NCBI GenBank assembly: GCA_964505385.1
Contig: CAZDIA010000031.1
Location: 1 to 36,776, forward strand
DNA: 36,776 nucleotides
Direction of reading: 5' to 3'
Origin: SLJN01 sp964505385
Lineage (GTDB): Bacteria; Bacteroidota; Rhodothermia; Balneolales; Natronogracilivirgulaceae
Shown piece by piece: positions 1-8,450 of the stretch. Under the pieces are notes generated by a model that was not told the origin of the DNA, did no database searches, and saw only the letters and a program-made list of their open reading frames with translations. A program made the translations under genes and the position numbers. Every line of letters begins with the position of its first letter. The first letter of the stretch is position 1.

Positions 1-1274
1 ACTACATAGTTTCCGTCACCCAGTTCTTCACCGGCACCGAATGTTGCCATTCCGGAATTTTTGTTGTCTTCATAAGCAGTATCATCTTCCGGTTGGCTAT
101 CTATTTCAGTTTCTTCCCGCATGATCACAATTCGCGAAGAACCATCTCCATCATCCCATGAGAGGGTCCCACGTTGTCCATAAATATCATCGGCAGACAA
201 GTTTGAAGCATGGGTTTGAGGTGGAATATTCACCGGATCACTGTAATCCACATTATCTACAGCAACCTGACCACCACCGGAAGTATTTTGAAAGCGTAGT
301 ACAAAATCACCTTCCACATCTTCGATAGTAATATCTCCGGAGTTTTTAACCTCATTTTGTTCATCATCCGAAGTAACCGTGGCAACTAAGACATCATTGA
401 CATATACTTCAAGTTCAACATCGGTACCAAACATTTGTTTGTAGTCAAAATTCAGCCGCTCAATACCCCCGGATATCGTACCTGATTCTACTTTGGCATC
501 AGCATTATTTTGCAACCCCGGGGTGGGTGCATCTATATGGGCTGAAGCATCCCCACGAGCATTAACATATTCCCAGGTTGAACCATCCTGGCCTGTAAAT
601 GTACCTGATTCATAACTTGTCCCTGTCTCCGGAAAGTTAGCAAAATCTTCAAACCGACCTTCTGTTGGTTCACCCTCAATTTTCATATTGTCGTAACGGT
701 TATTACCACTACCACTGGCCTCATCTACATCCAACGTAACCCTAACAACTACTTCAGAGTTATCATCAACAGCGCCTAAAATATCAGTCAGGTTGTAGAC
801 AATAGGGTTATCCTCATCATCTAAATCAACATTTTCGGCTACAAGACTGAAAGAATCACCACCGTCTGAGCTTACCTCTATGGTATTGTTATCATACCCC
901 TCATCAGTACGGGTGGCTGCTGAAGAGAAAATAATATTCTCATATCCTTCAGTGTTTACCGCGACCTCAAAGGCTTCCCCAATGTTTCCTGTTCCTGTAA
1001 TTGCCCAGTCTTGACCCGAGTCAAACCCATCCTCTAAGTTTACATCTGAACCGCCAAAGGAACTAAAATTTAACTCATGTTCTATTGTTCCGTCTCCGAT
1101 ATCGGCTGGTATCGAAGTAGGTTCATTAGCACCCGCGTCTAATTCACTATCCTCACCATCATTAAAGCTCCAATAATGTATGGTCTCCTGTGCATTGGCC
1201 GTCCCGGCCAGCAAAAGTCCCATTCCCAAACAAAAAATTACCAACCCCGTGATTTTTGTAACATAATTCATCAT
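1..1274 (-). CDS. Secreted protein with FN3-like end, partial (runs off left edge)
   Basis: An open frame without stops runs from the double ATG at 1269-1274 to the window edge, so about 424 residues are visible and the C-terminus is missing. The N-terminus is a signal peptide: basic MMNYVTK, a hydrophobic core, then cleavage near ANAQE. Two beta-rich segments follow, each containing Gly/Asp-rich strands (around NWAITGTGN-like and GGQVAVDNVDY motifs). The last visible stretch (TLSWDDGDGSSRIVIMRE, then GDGNYV) resembles the FN3-like domain that follows lamin-tail or choice-of-anchor modules in secreted Bacteroidota nucleases and adhesins. An AAAGGA lies about 7 nt before the start. The specific function is not visible because the catalytic or sorting end lies outside the window. 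That it is secreted is well supported; a nuclease role is only a guess. Confidence 0.8.
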   Translation of the reverse strand, partial: MMNYVTKITGLVIFCLGMGLLLAGTANAQETIHYWSFNDGEDSELDAGANEPTSIPADIGDGTIEHELNFSSFGGSDVNLEDGFDSGQDWAITGTGNIGEAFEVAVNTEGYENIIFSSAATRTDEGYDNNTIEVSSDGGDSFSLVAENVDLDDEDNPIVYNLTDILGAVDDNSEVVVRVTLDVDEASGSGNNRYDNMKIEGEPTEGRFEDFANFPETGTSYESGTFTGQDGSTWEYVNARGDASAHIDAPTPGLQNNADAKVESGTISGGIERLNFDYKQMFGTDVELEVYVNDVLVATVTSDDEQNEVKNSGDITIEDVEGDFVLRFQNTSGGGQVAVDNVDYSDPVNIPPQTHASNLSADDIYGQRGTLSWDDGDGSSRIVIMREETEIDSQPEDDTAYEDNKNSGMATFGAGEELGDGNYV

Positions 1275-1615
1275 ATCAATCCTTTAATTTAATTTCAGTG
1301 TTACATATAAGCTAATACATCTACCAGGATCACTTAAGTTGGAGTCAGATACCACTAAGTGACTTTAAGCCTTAATCTTTCAACATCAACAATTCTATGG
1401 TTTCACGGAAGTGTTTGAAATGTTAAGGTTAAAAGATTAACAAAATCCAAACTTCATGTCTTTACATGCCCTGCTTCCATTTTAAAATTTTTTTGCAAAC
1501 AAACAAACGGTTAAAAAATAATTAATCCGGCTACAATCAGACGTGTATAACTCTCCCGTTTACCGGTATCCAAAAAGCATAATCCAGACTGCAATCTATT
1601 TAAGTAAACCTCTCT
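1275..1615. other. Intergenic spacer, 341 bp
   Basis: AT-rich spacer between the response regulator and the secreted protein, both on the minus strand. It must hold the promoter of the secreted gene. An imperfect hairpin (CTTAA...AGTCA against TGACTTTAAG) lies around 1333-1372. No ORF, RNA gene or recognised motif was seen. Confidence 0.5.
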
Positions 1616-2266
1616 CTACCCCTTGCTGCTCAGCCACTGAACGGCGCGCTGAACCATCTGCCCGGAGTGTTCGATATCCAGCTTTTCCTTGATACGCGAG
1701 CGGTAAGTTTCCACCGTCTTTACCGAAACATGAAGCTGTTCGGCAATCTCTTTGCTGTTGTGCCCTCTTCCGATGAGCTCAAACACCTCAAGCTCCCGGT
1801 CGCTCAATTGATGAATCGGGTCCTGATCCATATCGGCTCCCCCGGTCATCTGCATCAGTATGCGCTGGCTCACTTTCTCGCTAACGTACAGCCCGCCCCG
1901 GCTGATCGTGCGGACCGCCTGCACGACTTTTTCTCCCGCATCCACTTTCATAATGTAGCCCCGCGCGCCCGCTTTGATCGCCCGCTCCGCATATAAATCC
2001 TCTTCATGCCGCGAGATAACCAGCATTTTCACTTCCGGATACATCTGGCGGATGTGTTTCACCAACTCAATCCCGTTCATCCCCGGCAGGGAAATATCGA
2101 TCACGGCAAAATCCACCTCATTATTCTGCATCCAGCTCAGGGCTTCCTCTGCCGAATTTGCCTGACCTGCCACCTCGAAATCCATCTCCTCATCAAGAGT
2201 CATAGCCATCCCTTTTCGCATCATCGGGTGGTCATCGACGATTAAAATTTTATACTGTACACTCAT
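1616..2266 (-). CDS. NarL/LuxR-type response regulator
   Basis: A 216-residue two-component response regulator. The receiver domain (about 5-120) has the acidic pair D11-D12, phospho-acceptor D57 in VIDISLPG, S85 and K107. The C-terminal LuxR-type helix-turn-helix (about 152-212) carries the LSDRELEVFELIGRGHNSKEIA and VSVKTVETYRSRIKEKL signatures. The frame is open 16 codons further upstream to 2314, but the ATG at 2264-2266 begins directly before the first receiver strand and is preferred. The leader is A-rich with no Shine-Dalgarno, as is common in Bacteroidota relatives. The histidine kinase of the matching HisKA_3 class lies directly upstream on the same strand, so the two are very likely cognate. 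The target genes are unknown; the secreted gene downstream is one candidate. Confidence 0.93.
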   Translation of the reverse strand: MSVQYKILIVDDHPMMRKGMAMTLDEEMDFEVAGQANSAEEALSWMQNNEVDFAVIDISLPGMNGIELVKHIRQMYPEVKMLVISRHEEDLYAERAIKAGARGYIMKVDAGEKVVQAVRTISRGGLYVSEKVSQRILMQMTGGADMDQDPIHQLSDRELEVFELIGRGHNSKEIAEQLHVSVKTVETYRSRIKEKLDIEHSGQMVQRAVQWLSSKG

Positions 2267-2425
2267 TTTATTTATTATCACATAATTTGCAGGTGAAAAA
2301 GCCAGACTTTTCACATAAATAATTTGCTACATCCAGGTCTGAATTTAAAAAATTATTTCATCCTGATTGCAAATTTATCGGGGGTATGATTTTTCGGGTG
2401 TTGAATTTTCAGTTTGGCTTTTTAA

Positions 2426-2506
2426 AACGCTAAGTTCACGGAGAAGGCGCAGAGGGGAGGGGAGGGCAGTGTGTCAGTGTGACAGTGTGGCAGTTTGTCA
2501 GTTGAG
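2426..2506. repeat. Mosaic spacer repeat with five CAGTGTGN octamers
   Basis: Between kinase and regulator, 2467-2506 holds five tandem 8-bp units: CAGTGTGT, CAGTGTGA, CAGTGTGG, CAGTTTGT, CAGTTGAG. Directly before them (2430-2458) is a word like CGCTAAGTTCACGGAGAAGG, which resembles CGCTGAGTTACGCAGATTC in the spacer at 8.67 kb. These look like fragments of dispersed non-coding repeat families. No protein or terminator function is apparent. Confidence 0.55.
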
Positions 2507-2525
2507 GTGCCGACTTCTGATAATA

Positions 2526-4424
2526 CTAATCGTTGCTAAAATAGTATCTGGAGGCTCTTCTGGGGATGGTGCATCTCAAAATGGAGCCGCCGTTTTTGCC
2601 GTCAAAAACCTCAAGCGATCCGCCTACCAGTCTGGCGCGAAACTGCATAATTTTCATGCCCATGCCCGCGTGCTCCCGCCATGATTTTGGAAAACCAATG
2701 CCGTTGTCCCGCACTTCGAGAGTTACATATTCCTCATTGGCATCGAGGATCAAATCAACCCGGGTTGCCTGACCGTGTTTGACCGCATTGCTGACCCCTT
2801 CCTGGCCAATTCGATAAACTTGCTCCACCGTGTTGCTGTCTTCAAATACCGGAGTATTTTTTTCTTGGAATACACACTCTACCTGAAACATCTTGCCAGC
2901 ATTTTCCACAAGCCTGTTGAAGGCGGTAGCCAATCCGCGTGAATCAATATCCACCGGCATCAGTCCGCGCGAAAGCTGTCGGGCGTACTCATCAGATTCT
3001 TTGACAAACTTTGAGATTTCCCGGGCTTTTTCCGCCTGTTGGTGATCTTCTTTTTCAAGTGATTTGGCCAGCTGCCGCGTCATCATTCCGATGCCCGTAA
3101 GCATTTGCCCGAGCCCATCATGGAGATCCTGTCCGATACGGCGCCTTTCGTGTTCACTACTTTGCAGCAGCTCCTGCTCAAGCTCCTGCTGTTGGGATAT
3201 ATCACTTACAATTCCGGTGAACATGCGCCTGCCGTTAAAATACATTTCACTCACGGCCAGGTACATTGGAAAGGAGTTGCCGTCACTTCGTAATCCGGTT
3301 ACCTCACGACCGATACCGATAATTTTACCTTCACCGGTACGCTTGTAATTATCTAAATACGTGTCGTGCTCCGAACGATACGGCTCGGGCATAAGGATAT
3401 TAACTTTTTCACCGATCACTTCATCGGCACCATACCCGAATAGCTGCTCTGCTGCACGATTCAACGATTCAATGTATCCATCTTCGTCTATAGTTATGAT
3501 CCCGTCGATTGTTGTGTCGAGGATAGCTTTGGATTTGGCTTCACTTTCGATCCGGTGAATAACCCCGGATAAAATAGATGAAGCCGTTTCCAGGAACCGG
3601 ATTTCATTTTTCGTAAACTTCCGGGGTTCCGTTCCAAACAAAGCAAGGATACCTTGCGGTTTATCACGGGCCGGCAATGGCAGAAGAATGGCAGATTTAA
3701 CCGCCTTATTATCGGTAAACTCCGGCGGATTCCAGGTGCTGTTTTCATAGTTGTCAATAACCAGCGGATCAAATGATTGCAATACGGCTGCGCACTCCCT
3801 GCTTTGCGCTAACTTATGATTCAGCTCCTCTTCATGCTCACCATTCAGCCCGCTGGTTGCCAGCACGTTTATTTTGTCGTGATGCTTTCTTGCGAGAAGC
3901 GCGTATGAGCGTGATGTTGCAATCAGCAGTGACTTCAGCATTTCCTCGTAATTTGCTGACTTTCCAGTATGAGCAAGGGCCTGTTGGGACAGACGATTCA
4001 GCACCATTTCCTGCTCAATCCTGTTTTCAAGCTCGGCTTCGCTGAGCGTTCGTCTCACTTTTTCCTCAGCCATACGTTTTGCGAAAGCCAGCCTGATGCG
4101 AAGCCTTTCCTCACTTTGCAACGACTCCAGGATGCACTCATCCACCCCCGCATCTCTTAATACTGTCAGCCGGCTCGCCACTTCCGGCCTGGAAAAAAGG
4201 ATGATGGTGATACTGTCGCCGTTACTTTGCCTGCGAACATATTCAGTTAATTGCCTGGATTCTTCAGATACATCAGCCAGTAAAATAATGTGTGGAAGAA
4301 AGGAGCCGACCAATTCACGGGCATTTTCCAGATCGTGGCATTGGCAAAGTTTGTTTTCTTCACGGATGATTTGTTTAAGGCGCTCACTATTTTCACGAAG
4401 TTCGCCGAATAATAATACATTCAT
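2526..4424 (-). CDS. Soluble GAF-PAS histidine kinase with FixL-like PAS
   Basis: A 632-residue cytoplasmic sensor kinase without membrane segments. Order: a degenerate receiver-like N-terminus (1-115), a linker coiled coil (about 116-145), GAF (about 145-290), PAS (about 296-410), HisKA_3 (about 420-490, phospho-acceptor H435 in GQDLHDGLGQ) and HATPase_c (about 530-620, N546 and DNGIGF at 573-578). The PAS core runs MPEPYRSEHDTY ... IIGIGREVTG. Its H353 and R373 have the same spacing as the haem-ligating His200 and Arg220 of Bradyrhizobium FixL, although His214 and Arg206 of FixL are not kept. Oxygen or haem sensing is therefore possible but unproven, since many non-haem PAS domains share this sequence pattern. 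The response regulator lies 259 bp downstream on the same strand. Confidence 0.92.
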   Translation of the reverse strand: MNVLLFGELRENSERLKQIIREENKLCQCHDLENARELVGSFLPHIILLADVSEESRQLTEYVRRQSNGDSITIILFSRPEVASRLTVLRDAGVDECILESLQSEERLRIRLAFAKRMAEEKVRRTLSEAELENRIEQEMVLNRLSQQALAHTGKSANYEEMLKSLLIATSRSYALLARKHHDKINVLATSGLNGEHEEELNHKLAQSRECAAVLQSFDPLVIDNYENSTWNPPEFTDNKAVKSAILLPLPARDKPQGILALFGTEPRKFTKNEIRFLETASSILSGVIHRIESEAKSKAILDTTIDGIITIDEDGYIESLNRAAEQLFGYGADEVIGEKVNILMPEPYRSEHDTYLDNYKRTGEGKIIGIGREVTGLRSDGNSFPMYLAVSEMYFNGRRMFTGIVSDISQQQELEQELLQSSEHERRRIGQDLHDGLGQMLTGIGMMTRQLAKSLEKEDHQQAEKAREISKFVKESDEYARQLSRGLMPVDIDSRGLATAFNRLVENAGKMFQVECVFQEKNTPVFEDSNTVEQVYRIGQEGVSNAVKHGQATRVDLILDANEEYVTLEVRDNGIGFPKSWREHAGMGMKIMQFRARLVGGSLEVFDGKNGGSILRCTIPRRASRYYFSND

Positions 4425-4634
4425 GTGCTGATATTTGTCGCAATTGCAAAAAGCCCTCCGAACCCGTCCTTTAATCCGGACTCAGTTTACTCAGACCTGT
4501 TTGATATTGTCTCGAACAAAAAATATAACGTTCTTTTTATTTTGATGACGTGGGTTTTATGATGTTCAGGTATAGTATACTACCTTTTTCATGGTGTCCA
4601 CATAGTAATTTATTGAATCATTCAGGAAACTATC

Positions 4635-5156
4635 ATGCTGAAAACCGGAATACTAACATTATCTGACCGCGCCAGCAAAGGTATTTATGAAGATCGCTCC
4701 GGCCCGGCTATCAAAGAAGTGCTGAGCGAATGGGTCACCACTGCTTTGGAGTGGGAGGAGGCTGTAATCCCTGATGAGCAGGATAAAATAGCGTATCACC
4801 TAAAAATGATGGCTGATGAAACAAATTGCGGGCTGATCTGCACTACCGGCGGCACCGGCCCCGCCGCAAAAGACGTGACCCCGGAAGCCACCGAAGCCGT
4901 TTGCGAAAAAATGTTGCCGGGCTTTGGCGAGCTTATGAGGCAGGTTTCTCTCAAGGTGGTACCTACCGCAATTCTTTCCCGGCAGACCGCCGGAATACGC
5001 GGCAGCTCGCTGATCATCAATCTTCCTGGGAATCCCAAAGCGATACGCGAATGCCTGGAGCCGGTACTCCCTGCAATACCCGACTGTCTTGACTTAATTG
5101 GCGGACCAGGGATCGAGTTGAATTCTGAAAAAGGGCAAGCCTACCGTCCGCATTGA
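4635..5156 (+). CDS. mog: Molybdopterin adenylyltransferase (MogA/MoaB family)
   Basis: A 173-residue enzyme of the MogA/MoaB family, which adenylates molybdopterin before metal insertion by MoeA. The N-terminus has the family strand GILTLSDRASKGIYEDRSGP. The nucleotide/pterin loop TGGTGP is at 71-76, followed by D80 and VTPEAT, and the C-terminal LPGNPKA motif is at 130-136. The length is typical (MoaB about 170, MogA about 195). The start has AGGAAA about 5 nt upstream. A MOSC protein converges on it, and moeA and mobA lie at 31-33 kb, so the window holds three late molybdenum-cofactor steps at two loci but no recognisable molybdoenzyme. Confidence 0.93.
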   Translation: MLKTGILTLSDRASKGIYEDRSGPAIKEVLSEWVTTALEWEEAVIPDEQDKIAYHLKMMADETNCGLICTTGGTGPAAKDVTPEATEAVCEKMLPGFGELMRQVSLKVVPTAILSRQTAGIRGSSLIINLPGNPKAIRECLEPVLPAIPDCLDLIGGPGIELNSEKGQAYRPH

Positions 5157-5231
5157 ATAAACGTTTCTAACTTAACTTCCTTTAAAAGCCATTGTAGTTG
5201 CTATATGTGTTAGGAATTGCCGGTAAAGTTC

Positions 5232-5283
5232 GTTTGATGTTTGACGTTTGATGTTTTTCAACATCAAACATCAAACGTCAAAC
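5232..5283. repeat. Heptamer-built hairpin between convergent genes
   Basis: A 24-nt left arm (5232-5255) and 24-nt right arm (5260-5283) pair around a TTTC loop with two mismatches. Each arm is made of alternating 7-bp words GTTTGAT and GTTTGAC, and the two mismatches are exactly where the order of the words differs. It sits between the convergent mog and MOSC genes and could end both transcripts, though no T-tract follows the stem. Confidence 0.7.
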
Positions 5284-5351
5284 ACGGTTTCAAGTCATAA
5301 CCCATGTTGCAACTGAATCTGAACCATATAAAATGGTGAAAGGAACTTGAG

Positions 5352-5834
5352 TTAAATGCTAAACCGGATTTGATCCCCCTTACGGATTATCCCTTCGGTT
5401 ATAATCCGGCAGCGCAGCCCGCCCCGGTTGATGAGCGGTCGCATCACTTTTTTGCCGGTTAATCTTTCCAGCAGTTTACACGGTTCGCATAACTCAAGGC
5501 CTTCGACTTCTGCGTCACCCACCTCAAAACGCTTGCCGACAAGGTCATTAAGCGGTACATCCTTTGTGATGATATTCCTGCGCAGTTCTCCGGGGTTCAG
5601 TGAGCTGAATTCAGGATGATTTATCAGCCTTTCAATATTCTCTGATTCAATAAGGGTGAGTTCTTTATCCGGTTTTCTTTTTTCAGGCGGTAAACTTTGG
5701 AGTTTATAGAAATATCGATCCCCCTCAAGACCAAACCCCGGAACCGCCCGGACCTGCTCACGCGGTTCTACCGGGTTCTGTTCTTCGGGAGTGATGTAAA
5801 TGCCTTCAACCGAGCCGGATCGTGTTACCTGCAT
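5352..5834 (-). CDS. MOSC domain protein
   Basis: A 160-residue single-domain MOSC protein. MOSC domains bind molybdenum cofactor or carry sulfur on a conserved cysteine. Visible family features are GFGLEGDRYF (33-42), the RRNI turn (85-88), the G-x-F-x-VGDAEVEG strand (101-112), the cysteine motif LCEPC with C116 and C119, and the C-terminal RGGLRCRIITEG...KGDQI barrel closure. There is no beta-barrel N-domain or ferredoxin domain, so it belongs with the small stand-alone MOSC proteins. It is convergent with mog, suggesting a linked cofactor role; its substrate is not predictable. Confidence 0.88.
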   Translation of the reverse strand: MQVTRSGSVEGIYITPEEQNPVEPREQVRAVPGFGLEGDRYFYKLQSLPPEKRKPDKELTLIESENIERLINHPEFSSLNPGELRRNIITKDVPLNDLVGKRFEVGDAEVEGLELCEPCKLLERLTGKKVMRPLINRGGLRCRIITEGIIRKGDQIRFSI

Positions 5835-6152
5835 GGTGTGTATGTTAACTAAATTGCGCTAATTTGTAGAGATGTATCTTATGAAATCCATTCAACTTTA
5901 ATATAAATCTGAGTTCAATTGTTTTTTAAATTATTCTGGAATTTACTAAGCATATTGCACTTGTCCCCTTCCGCAGGGCGGGAAATTTACGCACCTGCAG
6001 GAAGTTTCACCACCACGTGCACGACGGATACACCACGGACACAACGAATGAATCATTTTTAATAAAACGTAGTGCCTGTTGTGCCTTCTTTGTGCCCTTT
6101 GTGGTTAGACAAATAGAAAGTTTCACCAAACGATAACAACGAAGAAAGCTTA
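5835..6152. repeat. Spacer holding a palindromic element flanked by 11-bp direct repeats
   Basis: The identical 11-mer AAGTTTCACCA occurs at 6002-6012 and 6118-6128. Between them lies a 105-bp imperfect palindrome. The left half is built of CAC/GAC words (CCACGTGCACGACGGATACA...) and the right half (6072-6105) repeats GTGCCTGTT, GTGCCTTCTTT, GTGCCCTTT, GTGG. The layout of an inverted-repeat body with matching flanks is that of a small non-coding mobile element with a target duplication. The rest of the spacer (5835-6001) shows nothing recognised. Confidence 0.55.
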
Positions 6153-8450
6153 TCAGTAATACGAAATCTCATCGCCGCTTTTCATCCAGAATTTGTCGGA
6201 AGCCCACTCTACTATACTTCCGTTGCGTTTTTTGAGCCATTGAAACTCGAAAAACGTGTTGGCCGGCAGATCAAGTTCTATCTCCCACTTGGGATATTCA
6301 ACCGGAGTGAGCGGACCTACTGCTTTGTTCGGATCCCATTCACCCAACTGCGGCAGGTTGCCTACAATATAAACCTGCTCACCCAACTCAGTATGAACAA
6401 ATACATCAATTATGGTATGATCAGTAACAGGAGCTTTTTCCGGTTTTTGTGATGGTTCAAGCCAGAAAAAACCGTAGGGTTCGAGGACAATCTCGCCAAA
6501 ACTGAAATCAAGAATGCGGTTGTCGTAAAAATTTCTGTAATAGCGATGGCGCCAGTCAAGCGGAAGCTCATCTATTTTAATATGTACCGCATGCTCCCCG
6601 GAAAAATTGCTTAACAGCAGCAACTTGTGATCATCCATTCTACGCTCGAAAGCAAACAGTGAGTCATGATCCAACATCAGGATCCGCTCGACCGAATCAC
6701 CGTGCAGCGCCGGGGAATTCTGCCTTGCCTTTACCAGCTTCTGTACCCCCTTGAACAATCTGTTCTCCACCGTCTCCGGCAGATGGCGCATCTCAGCTTT
6801 ACCCCAGTTCATGGCAGGGCGATGCACCCACCGGTTATCACCTTTTTTGTACGGATCACCCAGATAGGTAAAATCATTTAACTGCCCGATTTCATCGCCG
6901 ATATAGAGCAGCGGGATGCCTTTCCAGGTAAAAATCACATTTTTCAGCAGCAATATTCGGCTTAAAGCATCATCAACATCAAGATCTTCGCCTTCAACCA
7001 TAGATTTCTGCAGACCCGAAAGCGCTGCCGCCGTACCGGATACGCGCGCCTCGCCCGACCAGTAATCCCGTTGAAACGGATATCCTTCCGCATAACTCCC
7101 CGGAATTTTACCGGTATAGAAGTTGGTGCAGAACATGCGGGTATCGTGCCCGTTTTGATTTACCGCCGCCGCGTTTTCCTCTGAAATCCCCCATCCGATA
7201 TCGTCGTGGCAGCGGATGTAATTAATCCACACGGCAGTTTGCGGAGCACGCGGCAGATGAAAAAGTGTAGTGCGAAGCAGATGCGTATTTTCACTGGCTA
7301 ATGCATGCCAAAGGTGATTCATCAGCGTGGCATTGTAAGCGGCATCACACTCTTTGCCTTCGTAGCCTCCCACTCCGAGGTATTTTACGATTTCCTCGGG
7401 ACCAACTATCGCCTCGGCTTTGAATATCAGGGCAGGCGCGCCGATACGCATTAGAGCGCGATATGCCTGTACAAGCATGTGGGCTTCCGGCAGATTCTGG
7501 CAATTTGTACCCAGTTTCTTCCACACATAAGGCACGGCATCCAGCCGGAAAATATCAACGCCGAGATTCGCCAGAAACATCATCTCGCCGAGCATGGCAT
7601 AGAAAACCTCAGGGTTGGCGTAGTTCAGATCCCACTGAAACTCATAAAATGTAGTCCAAACCCATTTATCCATCTGCGGGTAATAACTGAAGTTGCCGGC
7701 TGCAAAGTCAGGGAAAACCTCCACCAGATTTTCTTCATACTGATCAGGAAGTGTCCGGTCGTCAAAGACGTGGTAGTATTGCTGAAAGCGTTCATCACCG
7801 CGCATAGCCCGCTGCGCCCATTCATGTTCCCGGGCGGTGTGATTCATTACCAGATCCATCACCAGATTTATCCCATGGTCATACAGCAGATCGGCAAATT
7901 CGCGCAGATCTTCAATATTTCCCACTTTCGGATCAACCTCACGGTAACTTTGCACAGCGTAGCCACCGTCATTAAGCCCTTCACGCGGACGGGATATGGG
8001 CATCAGATGCAGATAATTAACCCCGAGTTCATTCAGGTAGGGGATCTTCTCCTTGAGTCCTTTTAGATCCCCGGAAAATAAATCCACATAAAGCATCGCT
8101 CCGATGAGCTTATTGCTTTTAAACCAGCTGTGATGCTCATCCCTGACATCATCAAGCTTCCTCAGATGTTCCGGTCGATCTTTGACATATTCAATCAGGT
8201 GATCAAAAATCCGGATCACCCACCCTGCGATGTGCAAGCTGTCGCCGTAGAGATTCCGGAATGGCACCCAAAAGTCATCAAAGTATTGATCGATACGGCT
8301 TTTAAGTTCAGGATGATCCTTATATAAAGGCTCGTATCTTTTTATAAGAAACCTTTTGAGATACCAGTCCTGATCGGTATTCTCCCATTCTTCTTCAGTC
8401 AGGCGCAGATCATCCTGCGAAATCGTATATACGGATTCCGTTTTATTCAA
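6153..8450 (-). CDS. Amylosucrase-type GH13 enzyme with C-terminal CBM20
   Basis: A 765-residue glycoside hydrolase family 13 protein of the amylosucrase/sucrose-hydrolase type (GH13_4). Amylosucrase builds alpha-1,4-glucan from sucrose and releases fructose. The nucleophile is D304 (FRLDAV), the acid/base E346 (FKAEAI), and the transition-state Asp follows H415 in CHDDIGW. Residues matching the sucrose pocket of Neisseria amylosucrase are present: D161 and Y164 (DGGYAV), R232 (DDRTLP) and R540 (DNRWVHRP). Residues about 678-765 form a CBM20 starch-binding domain (VYIVGNLPQLGEWD), absent from the roughly 636-residue Neisseria enzyme. No signal peptide is seen. The start is a TTG at 8448-8450; the frame stays open about 14 codons upstream, without an ATG. 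Fructokinase and a sucrose-porter-like MFS lie upstream on the same strand. Sucrose hydrolase activity remains an alternative. Confidence 0.87.
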   Translation of the reverse strand: MNKTESVYTISQDDLRLTEEEWENTDQDWYLKRFLIKRYEPLYKDHPELKSRIDQYFDDFWVPFRNLYGDSLHIAGWVIRIFDHLIEYVKDRPEHLRKLDDVRDEHHSWFKSNKLIGAMLYVDLFSGDLKGLKEKIPYLNELGVNYLHLMPISRPREGLNDGGYAVQSYREVDPKVGNIEDLREFADLLYDHGINLVMDLVMNHTAREHEWAQRAMRGDERFQQYYHVFDDRTLPDQYEENLVEVFPDFAAGNFSYYPQMDKWVWTTFYEFQWDLNYANPEVFYAMLGEMMFLANLGVDIFRLDAVPYVWKKLGTNCQNLPEAHMLVQAYRALMRIGAPALIFKAEAIVGPEEIVKYLGVGGYEGKECDAAYNATLMNHLWHALASENTHLLRTTLFHLPRAPQTAVWINYIRCHDDIGWGISEENAAAVNQNGHDTRMFCTNFYTGKIPGSYAEGYPFQRDYWSGEARVSGTAAALSGLQKSMVEGEDLDVDDALSRILLLKNVIFTWKGIPLLYIGDEIGQLNDFTYLGDPYKKGDNRWVHRPAMNWGKAEMRHLPETVENRLFKGVQKLVKARQNSPALHGDSVERILMLDHDSLFAFERRMDDHKLLLLSNFSGEHAVHIKIDELPLDWRHRYYRNFYDNRILDFSFGEIVLEPYGFFWLEPSQKPEKAPVTDHTIIDVFVHTELGEQVYIVGNLPQLGEWDPNKAVGPLTPVEYPKWEIELDLPANTFFEFQWLKKRNGSIVEWASDKFWMKSGDEISYY

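Noticed and set aside
5232..5283. Rho-independent terminator call for the heptamer hairpin
   Set aside because: No T-tract follows either side; kept as a repeat with a possible terminator role.
7479..8066. Plus-strand open frame opposite the amylosucrase gene
   Set aside because: Shadow of a strongly supported gene with catalytic residues on the minus strand.
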